From Thalassotalea sp. 1_MG-2023 (GTDB lineage: Bacteria; Pseudomonadota; Gammaproteobacteria; Enterobacterales; Alteromonadaceae), in assembly GCF_030546745.1 (NCBI RefSeq), contig NZ_JAUOPD010000021.1, forward strand, positions 1 through 58,406: 58,406 nucleotides of DNA. The letters are read 5' to 3'. Below, piece by piece: positions 18,179-30,160 of this stretch. The position numbers and the translations under genes are program-made. The notes under the pieces were generated by a model. The model did no database searches. It worked only from the letters and a program-made list of their open reading frames with translations, and was not told where the DNA came from. The stretch's first letter is position 1. Every line of letters starts with the position of its first letter.

Positions 18179-19021
18179 ATGGTATTCAGTCGATTAGTCG
18201 CTAGTTTTATTGTGTCTAGCACTTTATTGTTCTCGATTAGTCATGCAGCTGAACAACCGATTCAAATCAATATCGCTGCCTTCGATAAAAACCACTTATT
18301 CAGAGAACAAGGACCCATTAGGCTGTTATTAACTGAACATGTAAACACCTATTTACCACAATATCAACTAGCGTATATTGATACAAATTTCACTGAATTT
18401 TGGCATTCGGTTCAGCGTAAAGAATCTATTTGTCACGTATTTGCCAATCCCCATATTAGCGATTTAAACACAATTAGAAGCAAACGCGCAACGCTATTAA
18501 CACCTATGCCAGCGGTAGTTATGCATAATCGTTCACTGGAAAAACTATCATCGCAAAACGCCTCTGCTGAAGCTATTTTACAGCAAGAAAAATTCGTTGG
18601 TGGTTATAATGCAGGCCGTCGCTACCCTAGCTATTTACAACAGTTAATCGATGATAAAATAAGCGATAGAAACTCATCTTTATTTGGCGGACATTTCGCC
18701 ATACACCAACTGCATCAGCACACAAACGATGGCCAGCTTGATTATTTTATTGGGTTGCCACAAATTATGCCGACAATTTCAGGTATCAGCCTTAACGATT
18801 TCACCATTATTCCCTTTGAAGTACAAACACCACAAGCGTTGTATTTTGTCTGTAATGACTCCCCTAAACACAAAACGTTTTTAGAGCATTTCGATCGCAC
18901 CGCTTTCCATTGGTATCATAATGCGCAGTTTCATCAGATTTGGCAGCTTCTATTCCCATTAGACACCGCAAAAGAATTCTCTTTATTAAATCAATTTATT
19001 GATCAACAAATGCGTGATTAA
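18179..19021 (+). CDS. periplasmic solute-binding-like protein
   Basis: A 280-aa exported protein: signal peptide (about 1-24, ending SHA-AE), then a fold resembling family-3 periplasmic binding proteins (INIAAFDKNHLFREQGP near the first strand, ADY-type C-terminal half, LDYFIGLPQ). Such stand-alone proteins of about 260-280 aa (the TIGR02285 type) are frequent in Alteromonadales, and their ligands are unknown. It sits between nudJ and mnmA, where enterobacteria have no gene, so it is a lineage-specific insertion. A Shine-Dalgarno AAAGGAGA precedes the ATG. Confidence 0.7.
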   Translation: MVFSRLVASFIVSSTLLFSISHAAEQPIQINIAAFDKNHLFREQGPIRLLLTEHVNTYLPQYQLAYIDTNFTEFWHSVQRKESICHVFANPHISDLNTIRSKRATLLTPMPAVVMHNRSLEKLSSQNASAEAILQQEKFVGGYNAGRRYPSYLQQLIDDKISDRNSSLFGGHFAIHQLHQHTNDGQLDYFIGLPQIMPTISGISLNDFTIIPFEVQTPQALYFVCNDSPKHKTFLEHFDRTAFHWYHNAQFHQIWQLLFPLDTAKEFSLLNQFIDQQMRD

Positions 19022-19152
19022 TTCAATATAATGTAATGGTCCATTCATTAAGGAAATTTAATCTCGAAAGTTCACTCCTCGCTAGTGAATTTCTCTAAGA
19101 TAAATGCTACAATCTCGCGCCATTTTTTAGCAAGTTTGATTAAATTTTCAAA

Positions 19153-20307
19153 ATGACCAATAGCTGTTTAACTGCAAACTCACCCGACACACGCGCACCA
19201 AAAGACATTCGCGTTATTGTTGGTATGTCTGGTGGTGTTGATTCTTCCGTTTCTGCGTACTTATTACAAGAACAAGGTTATCAAGTAGAAGGCTTGTTCA
19301 TGAAAAACTGGGAAGAAGACGACACAGACGAATACTGTGCTGCTACAGAAGATTTAGAAGATGCCCAGAAAGTATGCGAAAAATTAGGTATAAAATTACA
19401 CACCATCAATTTTGCCACTGAATATTGGGACAATGTGTTTGAGTATTTTCTTGCTGAGTACAAAGCAGGAAGAACACCAAATCCTGATATTATGTGTAAC
19501 AAAGAAATCAAATTTAAAGCGTTTCTCGAATTTGCTTGCGAAGATTTAGGTGCCGATTACATTGCAACGGGCCATTATGTACAACGTGAATATCGCGATG
19601 GACAATGGCATATGTTACGTGGCCTCGATCAAAACAAAGATCAAAGTTACTTTTTGTATACCTTAGATGACAAACAAGTTGGGCAAACACTTTTTCCTGT
19701 TGGAAATATTGAAAAGCCACAAGTACGTTCGATTGCTGAACAAGCTGATTTGATCACACACAACAAAAAAGACAGTACAGGTATTTGTTTTATCGGTGAG
19801 CGCAAGTTCAAAGATTTTTTACAGCAATATTTACCTGCACAGCCTGGCAAAATAGAATCTGCAGAAGGTGATGTCATTGGTGAGCATGATGGTTTAATGT
19901 ACCATACGCTTGGCCAAAGAAAAGGTTTACGCATTGGCGGCTTGTCAAATGCTGGTGAAGCTCCGTGGTATGTTGTTGATAAAGATTTAACGCGTAATGT
20001 TTTAATTGTTGGTCAAGGGCATGATCACCCACGTTTGTTTTCAACAGGCTTAATTGGTAATCAGTTACATTTGGTCAGCAGAAAACCACTTACCGATTCT
20101 ATCTCCTGTACAGTGAAAACGCGCTATCGACAGCAAGATGTACCGTGTACCTTATCCCCTATTAAACAAGATGATGAATATACTGATGAATATATCGTTA
20201 CCTTTGAAACACCACAAAGCTCAGTAACCCCTGGACAATCAGTGGTTTTTTATCAGGGTGATGTTTGTTTAGGTGGCGGTATTATCAACACTTTAATTCG
20301 CCAATAA
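19153..20307 (+). CDS. mnmA: tRNA 2-thiouridylase MnmA
   Basis: A 384-aa enzyme that thiolates U34 of tRNA-Lys, -Glu and -Gln using sulfur relayed by the Tus proteins. The PP-loop is GMSGGVDSS (24-32). Catalytic cysteines C115 ([11 protein letters not shown]) and C212 ([12 protein letters not shown]) are both present, as is the tRNA-binding DQSYFLYTL segment. The N-terminal extension of about 15 residues before the PP-loop strand is longer than in E. coli but has no better internal start. Next in the operon is hflD, 14 bp downstream. Confidence 0.96.
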   Translation: MTNSCLTANSPDTRAPKDIRVIVGMSGGVDSSVSAYLLQEQGYQVEGLFMKNWEEDDTDEYCAATEDLEDAQKVCEKLGIKLHTINFATEYWDNVFEYFLAEYKAGRTPNPDIMCNKEIKFKAFLEFACEDLGADYIATGHYVQREYRDGQWHMLRGLDQNKDQSYFLYTLDDKQVGQTLFPVGNIEKPQVRSIAEQADLITHNKKDSTGICFIGERKFKDFLQQYLPAQPGKIESAEGDVIGEHDGLMYHTLGQRKGLRIGGLSNAGEAPWYVVDKDLTRNVLIVGQGHDHPRLFSTGLIGNQLHLVSRKPLTDSISCTVKTRYRQQDVPCTLSPIKQDDEYTDEYIVTFETPQSSVTPGQSVVFYQGDVCLGGGIINTLIRQ

Positions 20308-20321
20308 CGTTGACGAACACT

Positions 20322-22336
<2,015 letters not shown>

Positions 22337-22352
22337 GCTTTATAAACTGTTG

Positions 22353-22380
22353 AAAAAAGGAACCTCAGGGTTCCTTTTTC
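22353..22380 (+). terminator. intrinsic terminator after purB
   Basis: Stem GGAACC (22359-22364) / GGTTCC (22369-22374), loop TCAG, followed by TTTTTC and preceded by A6. Confidence 0.9.
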
Positions 22381-22433
22381 TTTGCAGAAATGCCAATACC
22401 TATTTGATCTAGAATGAACCAAGGAACACAGTG

Positions 22434-23585
22434 ATGATGGAAATTTCTTGGGGTGACTTAACACCCGAAAAATTTTTACAAGAATATTGGCAAAAAAAGC
22501 CATTGTTAATCAAACAAGCGGTAGCTAACTTTCAAGACACTATCGAAGCAGATGAGCTTGCCGGCTTAGCTATGGAGCAAGAAATAGAGTCCCGTATTAT
22601 CAGTCATGATGGTAATAATCAGTGGCAGGTGAAACATGGCCCCTTTACTGATTTTAATCAGTTTGGTGACAATAACTGGACTTTACTCGTTCAAGCCGTT
22701 AATAACTGGTCACGTGAAACTAACCAACTGTTATCTTTAGTTAATTTTATTCCTCGATGGCGCGTCGATGATGTCATGGTCAGTTTCTCAACACCTGACG
22801 GCGGTGTTGGTGCACATTTAGACCAATACGATGTATTTATTTTACAAGGTGAAGGACGTCGTCGTTGGCAAGTAGGTGCACCTGATGAAAGTTTAACGAC
22901 GTTATTGCCCCACCCTGATTTAAAACAAGTATCAGCCTTTACGCCTATCATTGATGAAATTACTGAGCCCGGTGATTTGTTGTATATTCCACCCAATCAT
23001 CCACACAATGGGGTAGCGATTGAAAATTCATTAAATTTTTCAATCGGTTTTCAAGCACCAAACAGCCAAGATCTTTGGTCTGGCTTTGCCGATATGTTAA
23101 TTGACAAAAATCTCGGTGAAGCACGATTTGCTGATAAAGATCGTAACGTGTGTAACGATCCTAGTTTACTTGATGAAAATGACATTAGTGGTTTACAGCA
23201 ATTTATGCTTACGCAAGTCAACCAACCAGACGTATTCAATGAATTTGCAGGGAAGTTTTTAACCCAAAGTCATCACGCCCTTGAGTTGTTAATTCCAATG
23301 GAGCCTTTTGAACCTTCATATGTCATCGAACTTTTAGATAACGATGAAATACATTTAGCGTCTGTTTCTGGCGTTAAAGCATTGATAATTAATACCCCAA
23401 CACCACAACTTTTTATTAATGGAGAAGTGTTTAATTTAAGTGAGGAAACGAAACAACTCGCAATTAAATTAACAAAAAGCGAACCTTTGACTACAAAAGA
23501 GCTAAAAAGTTTCACCGTTTGTTTGAAAAACATACAATTGTTAACTAGTGTTTTAAATAAGGGCTATTGGTTCATCGAAGAGTAA
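22434..23585 (+). CDS. roxA: 50S ribosomal protein L16 arginine 3-hydroxylase (YcfD/RoxA)
   Basis: A 2-oxoglutarate/Fe(II) oxygenase of the JmjC-cupin type (about 383 aa) that hydroxylates L16 at an arginine near the peptidyl-transferase centre. The iron facial triad is readable as H129-x-D131 (GAHLDQYDVF) and H192 (NHPHNGVA), numbered from the GTG at 22431. The opening, SWGDLTPEKFLQEYWQKKPL, is typical of the family. AAGGA lies 8 bases before the ATG at 22434; GTG at 22431 and ATG at 22437 are alternatives. In E. coli the gene (ycfD) also lies near purB. Confidence 0.92.
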   Translation: MMEISWGDLTPEKFLQEYWQKKPLLIKQAVANFQDTIEADELAGLAMEQEIESRIISHDGNNQWQVKHGPFTDFNQFGDNNWTLLVQAVNNWSRETNQLLSLVNFIPRWRVDDVMVSFSTPDGGVGAHLDQYDVFILQGEGRRRWQVGAPDESLTTLLPHPDLKQVSAFTPIIDEITEPGDLLYIPPNHPHNGVAIENSLNFSIGFQAPNSQDLWSGFADMLIDKNLGEARFADKDRNVCNDPSLLDENDISGLQQFMLTQVNQPDVFNEFAGKFLTQSHHALELLIPMEPFEPSYVIELLDNDEIHLASVSGVKALIINTPTPQLFINGEVFNLSEETKQLAIKLTKSEPLTTKELKSFTVCLKNIQLLTSVLNKGYWFIEE

Positions 23586-23587
23586 GC

Positions 23588-24049
23588 ATGTCATATAGTA
23601 TTAGTCGGGTAAAATGGGAGCAAGCGGCTCCCTTATTAAAAGATGTTAGAGAAAAGGTATTTATATGTGAGCGGCGAATACCAAAACATATCGAGTTTGA
23701 TCGAAAAGATAGATTTGCCTCTCATGTATTGGTTTGCGACGATAAAACACAAGAGCCAATAGCAACAGGTAGAATACTCGCTACTGGCGAAATTTCTCGA
23801 ATCGCCGTATTACTGCCATATAGAAAAAAACAAGTTGATGCTATTGTCATGCAAGGCTTACTCTGTATTGCTCAGGAGTTACGGTTAGATGAAGTATTTA
23901 TTTATAGCCCCCTTGATACAGTTGAATATTATCGACGATTTAATTTTAATAGTGCTGGTGCTGTATTCATGGAAGCAGGCATGCCTCGACAACGTATGGG
24001 ATGCCAGTTAGACGATATACAACATGCCAACTATTGTTATACCCATTAA
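23588..24049 (+). CDS. GNAT-family acetyltransferase
   Basis: A 153-aa GNAT-fold protein: strand ISRVKWEQA, helix LLKDVREKVFICE, then RFASHVLVCDDKTQEPIATGRIL and the conserved strand ISRIAVLLPYRKK. The acetyl-CoA-binding loop is degenerate (YRKKQVDA in place of RxxGxG/A). The C-terminal YYRRFNF before a final strand is typical of the family. The start ATG is 2 bases after the roxA stop, so it is probably co-transcribed with roxA. The substrate is unknown. Confidence 0.8.
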   Translation: MSYSISRVKWEQAAPLLKDVREKVFICERRIPKHIEFDRKDRFASHVLVCDDKTQEPIATGRILATGEISRIAVLLPYRKKQVDAIVMQGLLCIAQELRLDEVFIYSPLDTVEYYRRFNFNSAGAVFMEAGMPRQRMGCQLDDIQHANYCYTH

Positions 24050-24085
24050 CACTCCCTCTTTACCACCCTATTTTAATTTTACTCA

Positions 24086-24493
24086 TTAACTTGATTGCCA
24101 AACGTTATTATCATCAAACAATTGATATAAACCTTCAGCACGAGAAATTAAATGATTAGCCAACCTTTTACTTTCTTCTTTTTCATCTTTAAGTAAATTT
24201 TCAGCTTGTAACTGCCACTTCAACGAAAAATGCCTTACAGCTTCTCGTGCATCAGGCGCAACAGAGGCGGGAGAATAATCTGTAGGTAAATCACCTGAAA
24301 TTGCCCATACAGTGGTGTTATCAGTTAAGTTAATTTTCCATACCGACATCAAGGGGATTAAATAGCGACTTTCTTTGTCGGCAACACTTTTAGTGATCAA
24401 GCCGCGATCAGCGAGAAACTTAGTTGCAGTTTGATATTGCTCTCTTACCCACTGTTGTTGCTCTAATTCAGTCATGGTTTGTGTTTCTGTCAT
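24086..24493 (-). CDS. DUF4826 family protein
   Basis: A 135-aa soluble acidic protein that I recognise as DUF4826-like: the N-terminal helix EQQQWVREQYQTATKFLADRG, the core strand region RYLIPLMSVWKIN and WAISGDLPTDY, then REAVRHFSLKWQLQAENL, ending in LFDDNNVW. It is encoded alone, convergent with the GNAT gene. The function is unknown. The family is common in Shewanella, Colwellia and Pseudoalteromonas. Confidence 0.75.
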   Translation of the reverse strand: MTETQTMTELEQQQWVREQYQTATKFLADRGLITKSVADKESRYLIPLMSVWKINLTDNTTVWAISGDLPTDYSPASVAPDAREAVRHFSLKWQLQAENLLKDEKEESKRLANHLISRAEGLYQLFDDNNVWQSS

Positions 24494-24630
24494 GGTGTTT
24501 ATAAAAATATTACTACTAAAAGAGGGTTAGACTAGCCAAAGAAGAACCGATCTACAAGTGCATTATTTTTCACTATCAGAATGATGTTCATTTTTATGAA
24601 CAAAGGTGCAAATTTTGCTCGTGGAAACTA

Positions 24631-24644
24631 TTGATAATTATCAC
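24631..24644. promoter_or_regulatory. FNR-like site upstream of leucine dehydrogenase
   Basis: TTGATAATTATCAC matches TTGAT-N4-ATCAA at 9 of 10 positions, 121 bp upstream of the proposed start of the dehydrogenase gene. No -10/-35 pair can be fixed with confidence. Confidence 0.35.
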
Positions 24645-24764
24645 TGGTTCGACTGGATAAAGCCCATAACTAATGGTATTGTGCGCGCCAAGAAATATTA
24701 CACCTTTGGTTTCATTTTATCTCTATTTTCATTATGAAACCCTTTGATGCACGGAGAAGTAGAA

Positions 24765-25808
24765 GTGGCTTTTTTCGATTTAGTTGATTTTGATAATCAC
24801 GAGCAAGTCGTTTTTTGTAGTGATAAAGCAACAGGTTTAAAGGCAATTATCGCTGTTCATAGTACAGCGTTAGGTCCTGCTGCGGGCGGTTGTCGTTTTT
24901 GGGATTATGCCAATGATGAGCAAGCATTAACTGACGTACTGCGATTATCAAAAGGAATGACTTATAAAAATGCCATGGCGGGCCTTAAACTTGGTGGCGG
25001 AAAAGCTGTTATTATTGGAAATCCAAAAGCGCTTAAATCGACAGCATTATTTGAAGCCTTTGGCCGTGCAGTTAACAATGTTGGTGGTCGCTACTACACA
25101 GCTGAAGACGTAAATATTACCACCAGCGACATGGCTACGGTAAATAAAGTGACTGACTATGTTGCAGGTTTGGATGGTAAAAGCGGAAACCCAGCACCCT
25201 TCACAGCGTTAGGTACATTTTTAGGTATTAAAGCTGCGGTTAAATTTAAGCTCGGTAAAGATGATTTAAACGGTATAAAAGTCGCAGTACAAGGCCTTGG
25301 CAGTGTTGGTTACGATTTATGTGCCAAGTTACACGCTGCAGGCGCTCAATTGATTGTCTCGGACATAAACCATGAAGCATTAGAGAATGCAGCGGCAGAG
25401 TTTGGTGCAACTATCGTAGAACTTGATGAAATATACAGCCAAGATGTAGATGTATTTTCACCTTGTGCATTAGGTGCTTCTATTAATGACGACACCATAC
25501 CACAATTAAAAGCTTCTATTATTGCTGGTTGTGCAAACAATCAATTAGCTGCTGATAAACATGATCAAATCTTAAAAGATAAAGGTATTTTATATACGCC
25601 AGATTATGTGATTAACGCTGGTGGTATTATTAATGTGTCATTAGAAATTTATCCAGAACCTTACTGTGCAGATGAAGCAACACGATTAGTTGAAAATATC
25701 TATAACACTTTAACGACAGTTTTTACTACTGCAGCAGAACAAGATAAACCAACGGGTATTGTTGCAGATCAAATGGCACAAGAAATCATCGCAAAAGCCA
25801 ATCAGTAA
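24765..25808 (+). CDS. ldh: leucine dehydrogenase (Glu/Leu/Phe/Val dehydrogenase family)
   Basis: A 347-aa NAD-dependent amino-acid dehydrogenase that reversibly deaminates branched-chain amino acids to 2-oxoacids. The substrate site is GPAAGGCRF, the catalytic lysine lies in LKLGGGKAVI, and the Rossmann nucleotide motif is GLGSVGYD. I start it at the GTG at 24765 (encoding MAFFDLVDFD) because GGAG lies 8 bases upstream and family members begin at this point; an ATG at 24747 is possible. It is monocistronic, with a terminator at 25863. Confidence 0.9.
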   Translation: MAFFDLVDFDNHEQVVFCSDKATGLKAIIAVHSTALGPAAGGCRFWDYANDEQALTDVLRLSKGMTYKNAMAGLKLGGGKAVIIGNPKALKSTALFEAFGRAVNNVGGRYYTAEDVNITTSDMATVNKVTDYVAGLDGKSGNPAPFTALGTFLGIKAAVKFKLGKDDLNGIKVAVQGLGSVGYDLCAKLHAAGAQLIVSDINHEALENAAAEFGATIVELDEIYSQDVDVFSPCALGASINDDTIPQLKASIIAGCANNQLAADKHDQILKDKGILYTPDYVINAGGIINVSLEIYPEPYCADEATRLVENIYNTLTTVFTTAAEQDKPTGIVADQMAQEIIAKANQ

Positions 25809-25862
25809 GATTGATGCGGTAATTAACATCTGGTTAGTAAGAATGGTGTTCTAAAAAAAGAA

Positions 25863-25883
25863 GGTGGCCAAGGCCACCTTTTT
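25863..25883. terminator. bidirectional terminator after leucine dehydrogenase
   Basis: GGTGGCC-AA-GGCCACC, a perfect 7-bp stem followed by TTTTT; an A7 stretch upstream (25853-25859) gives it some strength on the other strand. Confidence 0.9.
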
Positions 25884-26021
25884 AAATACTTCAATTTGGG
25901 ATGAAATGTGAGCGCAAGACAACCCTGTCCTGCTAAACAATAGCCTAAGTTAAACGCAGTAAAATGGCGAGATTAAAAGCTTGTATTAATGTTGTGAAAA
26001 ACTTGTATGTCGATACAACAT

Positions 26022-29000
26022 TTAATCACTTAATTGGGCCAATAACACTTCAACAGGATGTTTCGTTTTCTTATTCGACAAACGTTTTATTTGCGAACGA
26101 CATGAATAACCTGTCACAACAAGCTGCTCTGCTTTAGCATTATCAACCTTTTGTTGCCAACTCATTTCATAGAGTGCTTTTGAATTAGCAAAATTGACTT
26201 GCTCATGACCATAGGTACCAGCCATTCCGCAACAGCCAACAGATTGTTTTTCTAACGATAAACCAAAGTAATTAAAAATATCTGACCATTGTTTATCACT
26301 ACCTGCTAAAGCCGTTTTTTCAGTGCAATGCGCAAACAACTTAAATGTGGTTGTATTTTTTGTAAACGTAAACGGATTATTTTTTGATTTAAGATGATCG
26401 ATCACCGTTAACAGCCATTCATGTGCTAGCTGCACATGAAAGTTACCTCGATCTTCTTTTAGCACCTGTTGATATTCATCTCGAAAACACAAGACTGTTG
26501 ATGCATCAGTGCCGATCATAGGTATGGCTAATTGTTGTAATTGGTTAAGAAAATCTGCTGTATTTTTGGCTGTTTTAGCAAACTTGGTTAAAAACCCTTT
26601 AACATGTTGTGGTTTGCCATTCGGTTTAAACGGCAATAATACGGGGCGATAACCTAACTTTTGTACCAATAGCATTAAGTTTTCAACAACTTGAGCATCA
26701 TAAAAAGAAGTAAATGGATCTTGTACAACAAATACATAGTTTGCTTTTTCTTCACTATCCATTTGCTGGAACTTGCTCAATTGAAACGGTTCAAATTGCA
26801 ATGAATTAACACGCTCAGATAATGTAGGCACTGATAACAGCGGTGTATCAATGTAGCCTATAGTAGCTCGACTCGCTTTGTCATAAAGCTTTGAACTTAA
26901 CACACTATTGACGAATTTTGGTGATTTTGCCATTAACGGCGCCATATGCTCTACGTTGGCAACGAGGTGATCTTTTAACGGTCTAAAGTAACTACTGTGA
27001 TAAAGATTTAAAAAACGTGCCCTAAAATCAGGCACGTCTACTTTTATTGGACATTGGCTAGCACAGGCTTTACAGGCTAAACAACCTGACATTGCTTCCA
27101 TCACCTCATGAGAAAAATCTTCATCGCGTTGTGATGAAAGTGCATTTTTCACTTTGTCTAGTAAACGCTTTACCGACCAGCCATTGATATTTTGTTCTAA
27201 TTGTAAAACATCAACGCCCTTATTCTGTAACAAACGCAGCCATTCTCGCATCAAGCCTGCTCTACCCTTGGGTGAATGCCTTCTATCGCGTGTTACTTTG
27301 CTCGACGGACACATCGGGCTTGCCGTATCATAGTTAAAACATAAGCCATTACCATTACATTCCATCGCAGATTTAAACGATTCTTTAACGGCAATTGGAA
27401 TTTGTCGATCAAAAGTACCACGTTTAACGCCATCCACTGACACCAAAGACTCTGTTGAATCAATTGGCGTACAAATTTTCCCCGGATTCATTTTATTATC
27501 GGGGTCAAACGCTGTTTTAATTTTTCTTAATTCGACAAACAACGCCTCACCAAAAAATTCAGGGCCGTATTCACTTCGGTAGCCTTTACCGTGCTCACCC
27601 CACATTAAACCACCGTATTTCGCCGTTAGCGCAACGACTTTATCTGAAATTTCGCGCATGGTTTTTTCTTGTTCGGGATCACACATATCGAGCGCTGGCC
27701 TTACATGTAAAACGCCGGCATCAACATGACCAAACATGCCATAATGTAATTGATAGCTATCAAGGAGTTCACGAAATTCAGCGATAAAGTCAGCCAGCTT
27801 TTCTGGAGGTACAGCAGTATCTTCCGCAAAGGCTAAAGGTTTTTGCGCACCTTTAGTGTTTCCAAGTAACCCTACGGCTTTTTTACGCATCACATAAATT
27901 TTGTTAATACTGGCTAAATCGGTCGTCACCTGATAACCAATAACACCAGTTTTATTAGCTATATCTTTATCTAGCTGTGCGGTTAATATCGCTACTTGTT
28001 CTGCTAAGCCTTCAATTGATTGACCGTTATACTCAACGATATTGATACCATCCATGACCTGGCCTTCAACGTCAGTGATCAAATCACTAACTGAATGCCA
28101 AACAATATCCTGTTTAGCAAGATTTAATACTTTGCTATCGATGGTTTCTACTGATGTAGCTTTAGCTTCAACAAGTGTTGGCGAATGCCTAAGCGCAGAA
28201 TCAAAACTATCATACTTAATGTTAATGAGTGTTTTTGCTGGTGCTATTGGCGTTAAATTTAATTTAGCTTCACATACAAAAGCAAGTGACCCCTCAGAGC
28301 CCGTGATCAAACGCGATAAATCTATCTGAGTTAAGTCGTCAGATACAGCATGCTCTAAATCATAACCGGTTAGAAAACGGTTTAGTCTGGGAAATTTAGA
28401 TAAGATTTGCTCTCGCTTTCCAATGCTAGTTGCAATCACTTGTTTAACAATACTACCTATGGTGGAATCTTGCTGTGCAAGCTCGTGTGCTTGTTCAATT
28501 GCCATTGGTGAAGTCGATAATAATTCACCATTTGCTAACACACTTTCAAGTGCTAAAACATGATCAGAGGTTTTTCCATAGATTAACGAACCTTGACCAG
28601 AGGCGTCTGTGTTGATCATTCCGCCAACAGTTGCGCGATTACTTGTCGACAAATCAGGAGAGAAAAAGAAACCATGAGGACGTAAATAATCATTGAGCTG
28701 ATCTTTCACTACTCCCGCTTCAACACGCACCCAGTTTTCTTCAACATTAATTTCAAGAATACGGTTCATGTATTTAGATAAATCAACCACAATGCCCGGC
28801 GTTAAACTTTGGCCATTAGTGCCTGTTCCGCCACCGCGAGCGCTAAACTTTATTTCTGCAAACTGTGACTGATTTGCTAATGTTGTGATTTCTTGAACGT
28901 CTTGTTTACTTCTCGGATGTAACACCAGTTGCGGTAACTGTTGATAAATACTGTTATCTGTAGCTACTGCAAGCCTTGCACCATATTGAGTACTAATATC

Positions 29001-29087
29001 GCCATTGTAGGCTTGAGATTTAAGTGCTTGTGCGAATTGTTGATAAAGTGGTTCAACAAGTTCCTGAGGATCTAACCGAGGTAACAT
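26022..29087 (-). CDS. ydiJ: FAD-linked D-2-hydroxyacid dehydrogenase, YdiJ type
   Basis: A 1021-aa fusion enzyme of YdiJ length. It has an N-terminal PCMH-type FAD-binding domain (residues about 45-270; RGGGTGTNGQSLTPGIVVD is the FAD signature), an FAD-oxidase C-terminal domain to about 540, then a ferredoxin-like region with C669-x2-C672-x2-C675-x3-C679 and CCG-type cysteine motifs (SVGCCGMAGTYGHE) at the C-terminus. E. coli YdiJ oxidises D-2-hydroxyglutarate; D-lactate is a possible substrate. In E. coli ydiJ also lies near ppsA/ppsR/aroH, as here. Confidence 0.9.
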   Translation of the reverse strand: MLPRLDPQELVEPLYQQFAQALKSQAYNGDISTQYGARLAVATDNSIYQQLPQLVLHPRSKQDVQEITTLANQSQFAEIKFSARGGGTGTNGQSLTPGIVVDLSKYMNRILEINVEENWVRVEAGVVKDQLNDYLRPHGFFFSPDLSTSNRATVGGMINTDASGQGSLIYGKTSDHVLALESVLANGELLSTSPMAIEQAHELAQQDSTIGSIVKQVIATSIGKREQILSKFPRLNRFLTGYDLEHAVSDDLTQIDLSRLITGSEGSLAFVCEAKLNLTPIAPAKTLINIKYDSFDSALRHSPTLVEAKATSVETIDSKVLNLAKQDIVWHSVSDLITDVEGQVMDGINIVEYNGQSIEGLAEQVAILTAQLDKDIANKTGVIGYQVTTDLASINKIYVMRKKAVGLLGNTKGAQKPLAFAEDTAVPPEKLADFIAEFRELLDSYQLHYGMFGHVDAGVLHVRPALDMCDPEQEKTMREISDKVVALTAKYGGLMWGEHGKGYRSEYGPEFFGEALFVELRKIKTAFDPDNKMNPGKICTPIDSTESLVSVDGVKRGTFDRQIPIAVKESFKSAMECNGNGLCFNYDTASPMCPSSKVTRDRRHSPKGRAGLMREWLRLLQNKGVDVLQLEQNINGWSVKRLLDKVKNALSSQRDEDFSHEVMEAMSGCLACKACASQCPIKVDVPDFRARFLNLYHSSYFRPLKDHLVANVEHMAPLMAKSPKFVNSVLSSKLYDKASRATIGYIDTPLLSVPTLSERVNSLQFEPFQLSKFQQMDSEEKANYVFVVQDPFTSFYDAQVVENLMLLVQKLGYRPVLLPFKPNGKPQHVKGFLTKFAKTAKNTADFLNQLQQLAIPMIGTDASTVLCFRDEYQQVLKEDRGNFHVQLAHEWLLTVIDHLKSKNNPFTFTKNTTTFKLFAHCTEKTALAGSDKQWSDIFNYFGLSLEKQSVGCCGMAGTYGHEQVNFANSKALYEMSWQQKVDNAKAEQLVVTGYSCRSQIKRLSNKKTKHPVEVLLAQLSD

Positions 29088-29327
29088 AAGGCCTAGTATA
29101 TATTTTTCGAAAGATAATAGGTGGTTAGTATATCACGGTATTTTTTTAAAAAGAAAATACCGCGCTATATTGTTTATCACTGATTAAATAGCATTATCTT
29201 CTAACAATAGTTAAGGTATTATTTATTTTTCACTTTTTCTGCTATCAATTATTTTGGATATTAAAGCGGTGGAGTTCTTAAAAAGTAATCAGTCGTAGTG
29301 TTGAAACATTTCAGTAAGGAAAATTAA

Positions 29328-30149
29328 ATGTTTAAAAATATTATACTAGCAGTATTACTGCTAAGCAGTTTATCTGCTCATGCTCATAACCCTCTAAAAA
29401 TTACAGAAAAAAGCCAATTTTCAATCGGAGATCGCATTACATTTAACTCTACGGTGTTAAGTGAAAGTAGGATACTCAATATCTACCTGCCCAGCAGTTA
29501 TGAGGGTTCGCCAGATAAAACATACCCTGTTATTTATCTTTTAGACGGTTCTGCTGAGGAAGATTTTATACACTTAGCAGGCTTAGTACAATTTGGTTCA
29601 TTTTCGTGGATACAACAAGTACCAGAAAGTATTGTGGTAGGTATTGAAAACGTCGATAGAAAACGTGATTTCACTTACCCTACTAATCACCCTCAAGATC
29701 AAAAAGACTTCCCAACAAGTGGCGGTTCTGCCAAATTTATTGAATTTATTGGTGCAGAACTTCAACCAATAATAGAAGAAAACTACCGAACCAATGACAA
29801 TAAAACAATTATAGGTCAATCATTAGGCGGTTTGCTTGCTACTGAAATATTATTTAAAGCGCCAGAATTATTTGATAATTACATTATCATTAGCCCGAGC
29901 TTATGGTGGGATGATGAATCGTTACTAGCGCAACCCCTAAAAACTTCAGCCACTGAGAAATTAATCTATATAGGCGTTGGTAAAGAAGGAGACATTATGG
30001 AGCGTACCGCGAAGGAGTTATTTGTCAAAGTTAATAAACAAAAACCTAAGCATTATTCAACGTTTTTTAAATTCTTCGAACAATTAAGCCATGGTGATAC
30101 TTTACACTTAGCAGTATACAACGCCTTCGATAAACTCTTTAGAAAATAA
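29328..30149 (+). CDS. exported alpha/beta-hydrolase, putative esterase (IroE/EstD-like)
   Basis: A 273-aa protein with a signal peptide (about 1-19, cleaved near AHA-HN). The PF00756 esterase fold shows: RILNIYLPSSYEG, then YPVIYLLDG, the nucleophile elbow G-Q-S165-L-G-G and the catalytic-His region SHGDTLHLA near the end. Relatives hydrolyse siderophore esters or formyl-glutathione-like thioesters; export suggests a periplasmic esterase. Start chosen for AAGGAAA just upstream. It stands alone, between divergent ydiJ and convergent ppsA. Confidence 0.8.
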   Translation: MFKNIILAVLLLSSLSAHAHNPLKITEKSQFSIGDRITFNSTVLSESRILNIYLPSSYEGSPDKTYPVIYLLDGSAEEDFIHLAGLVQFGSFSWIQQVPESIVVGIENVDRKRDFTYPTNHPQDQKDFPTSGGSAKFIEFIGAELQPIIEENYRTNDNKTIIGQSLGGLLATEILFKAPELFDNYIIISPSLWWDDESLLAQPLKTSATEKLIYIGVGKEGDIMERTAKELFVKVNKQKPKHYSTFFKFFEQLSHGDTLHLAVYNAFDKLFRK

Positions 30150-30160
30150 AAAAGAAAAAA

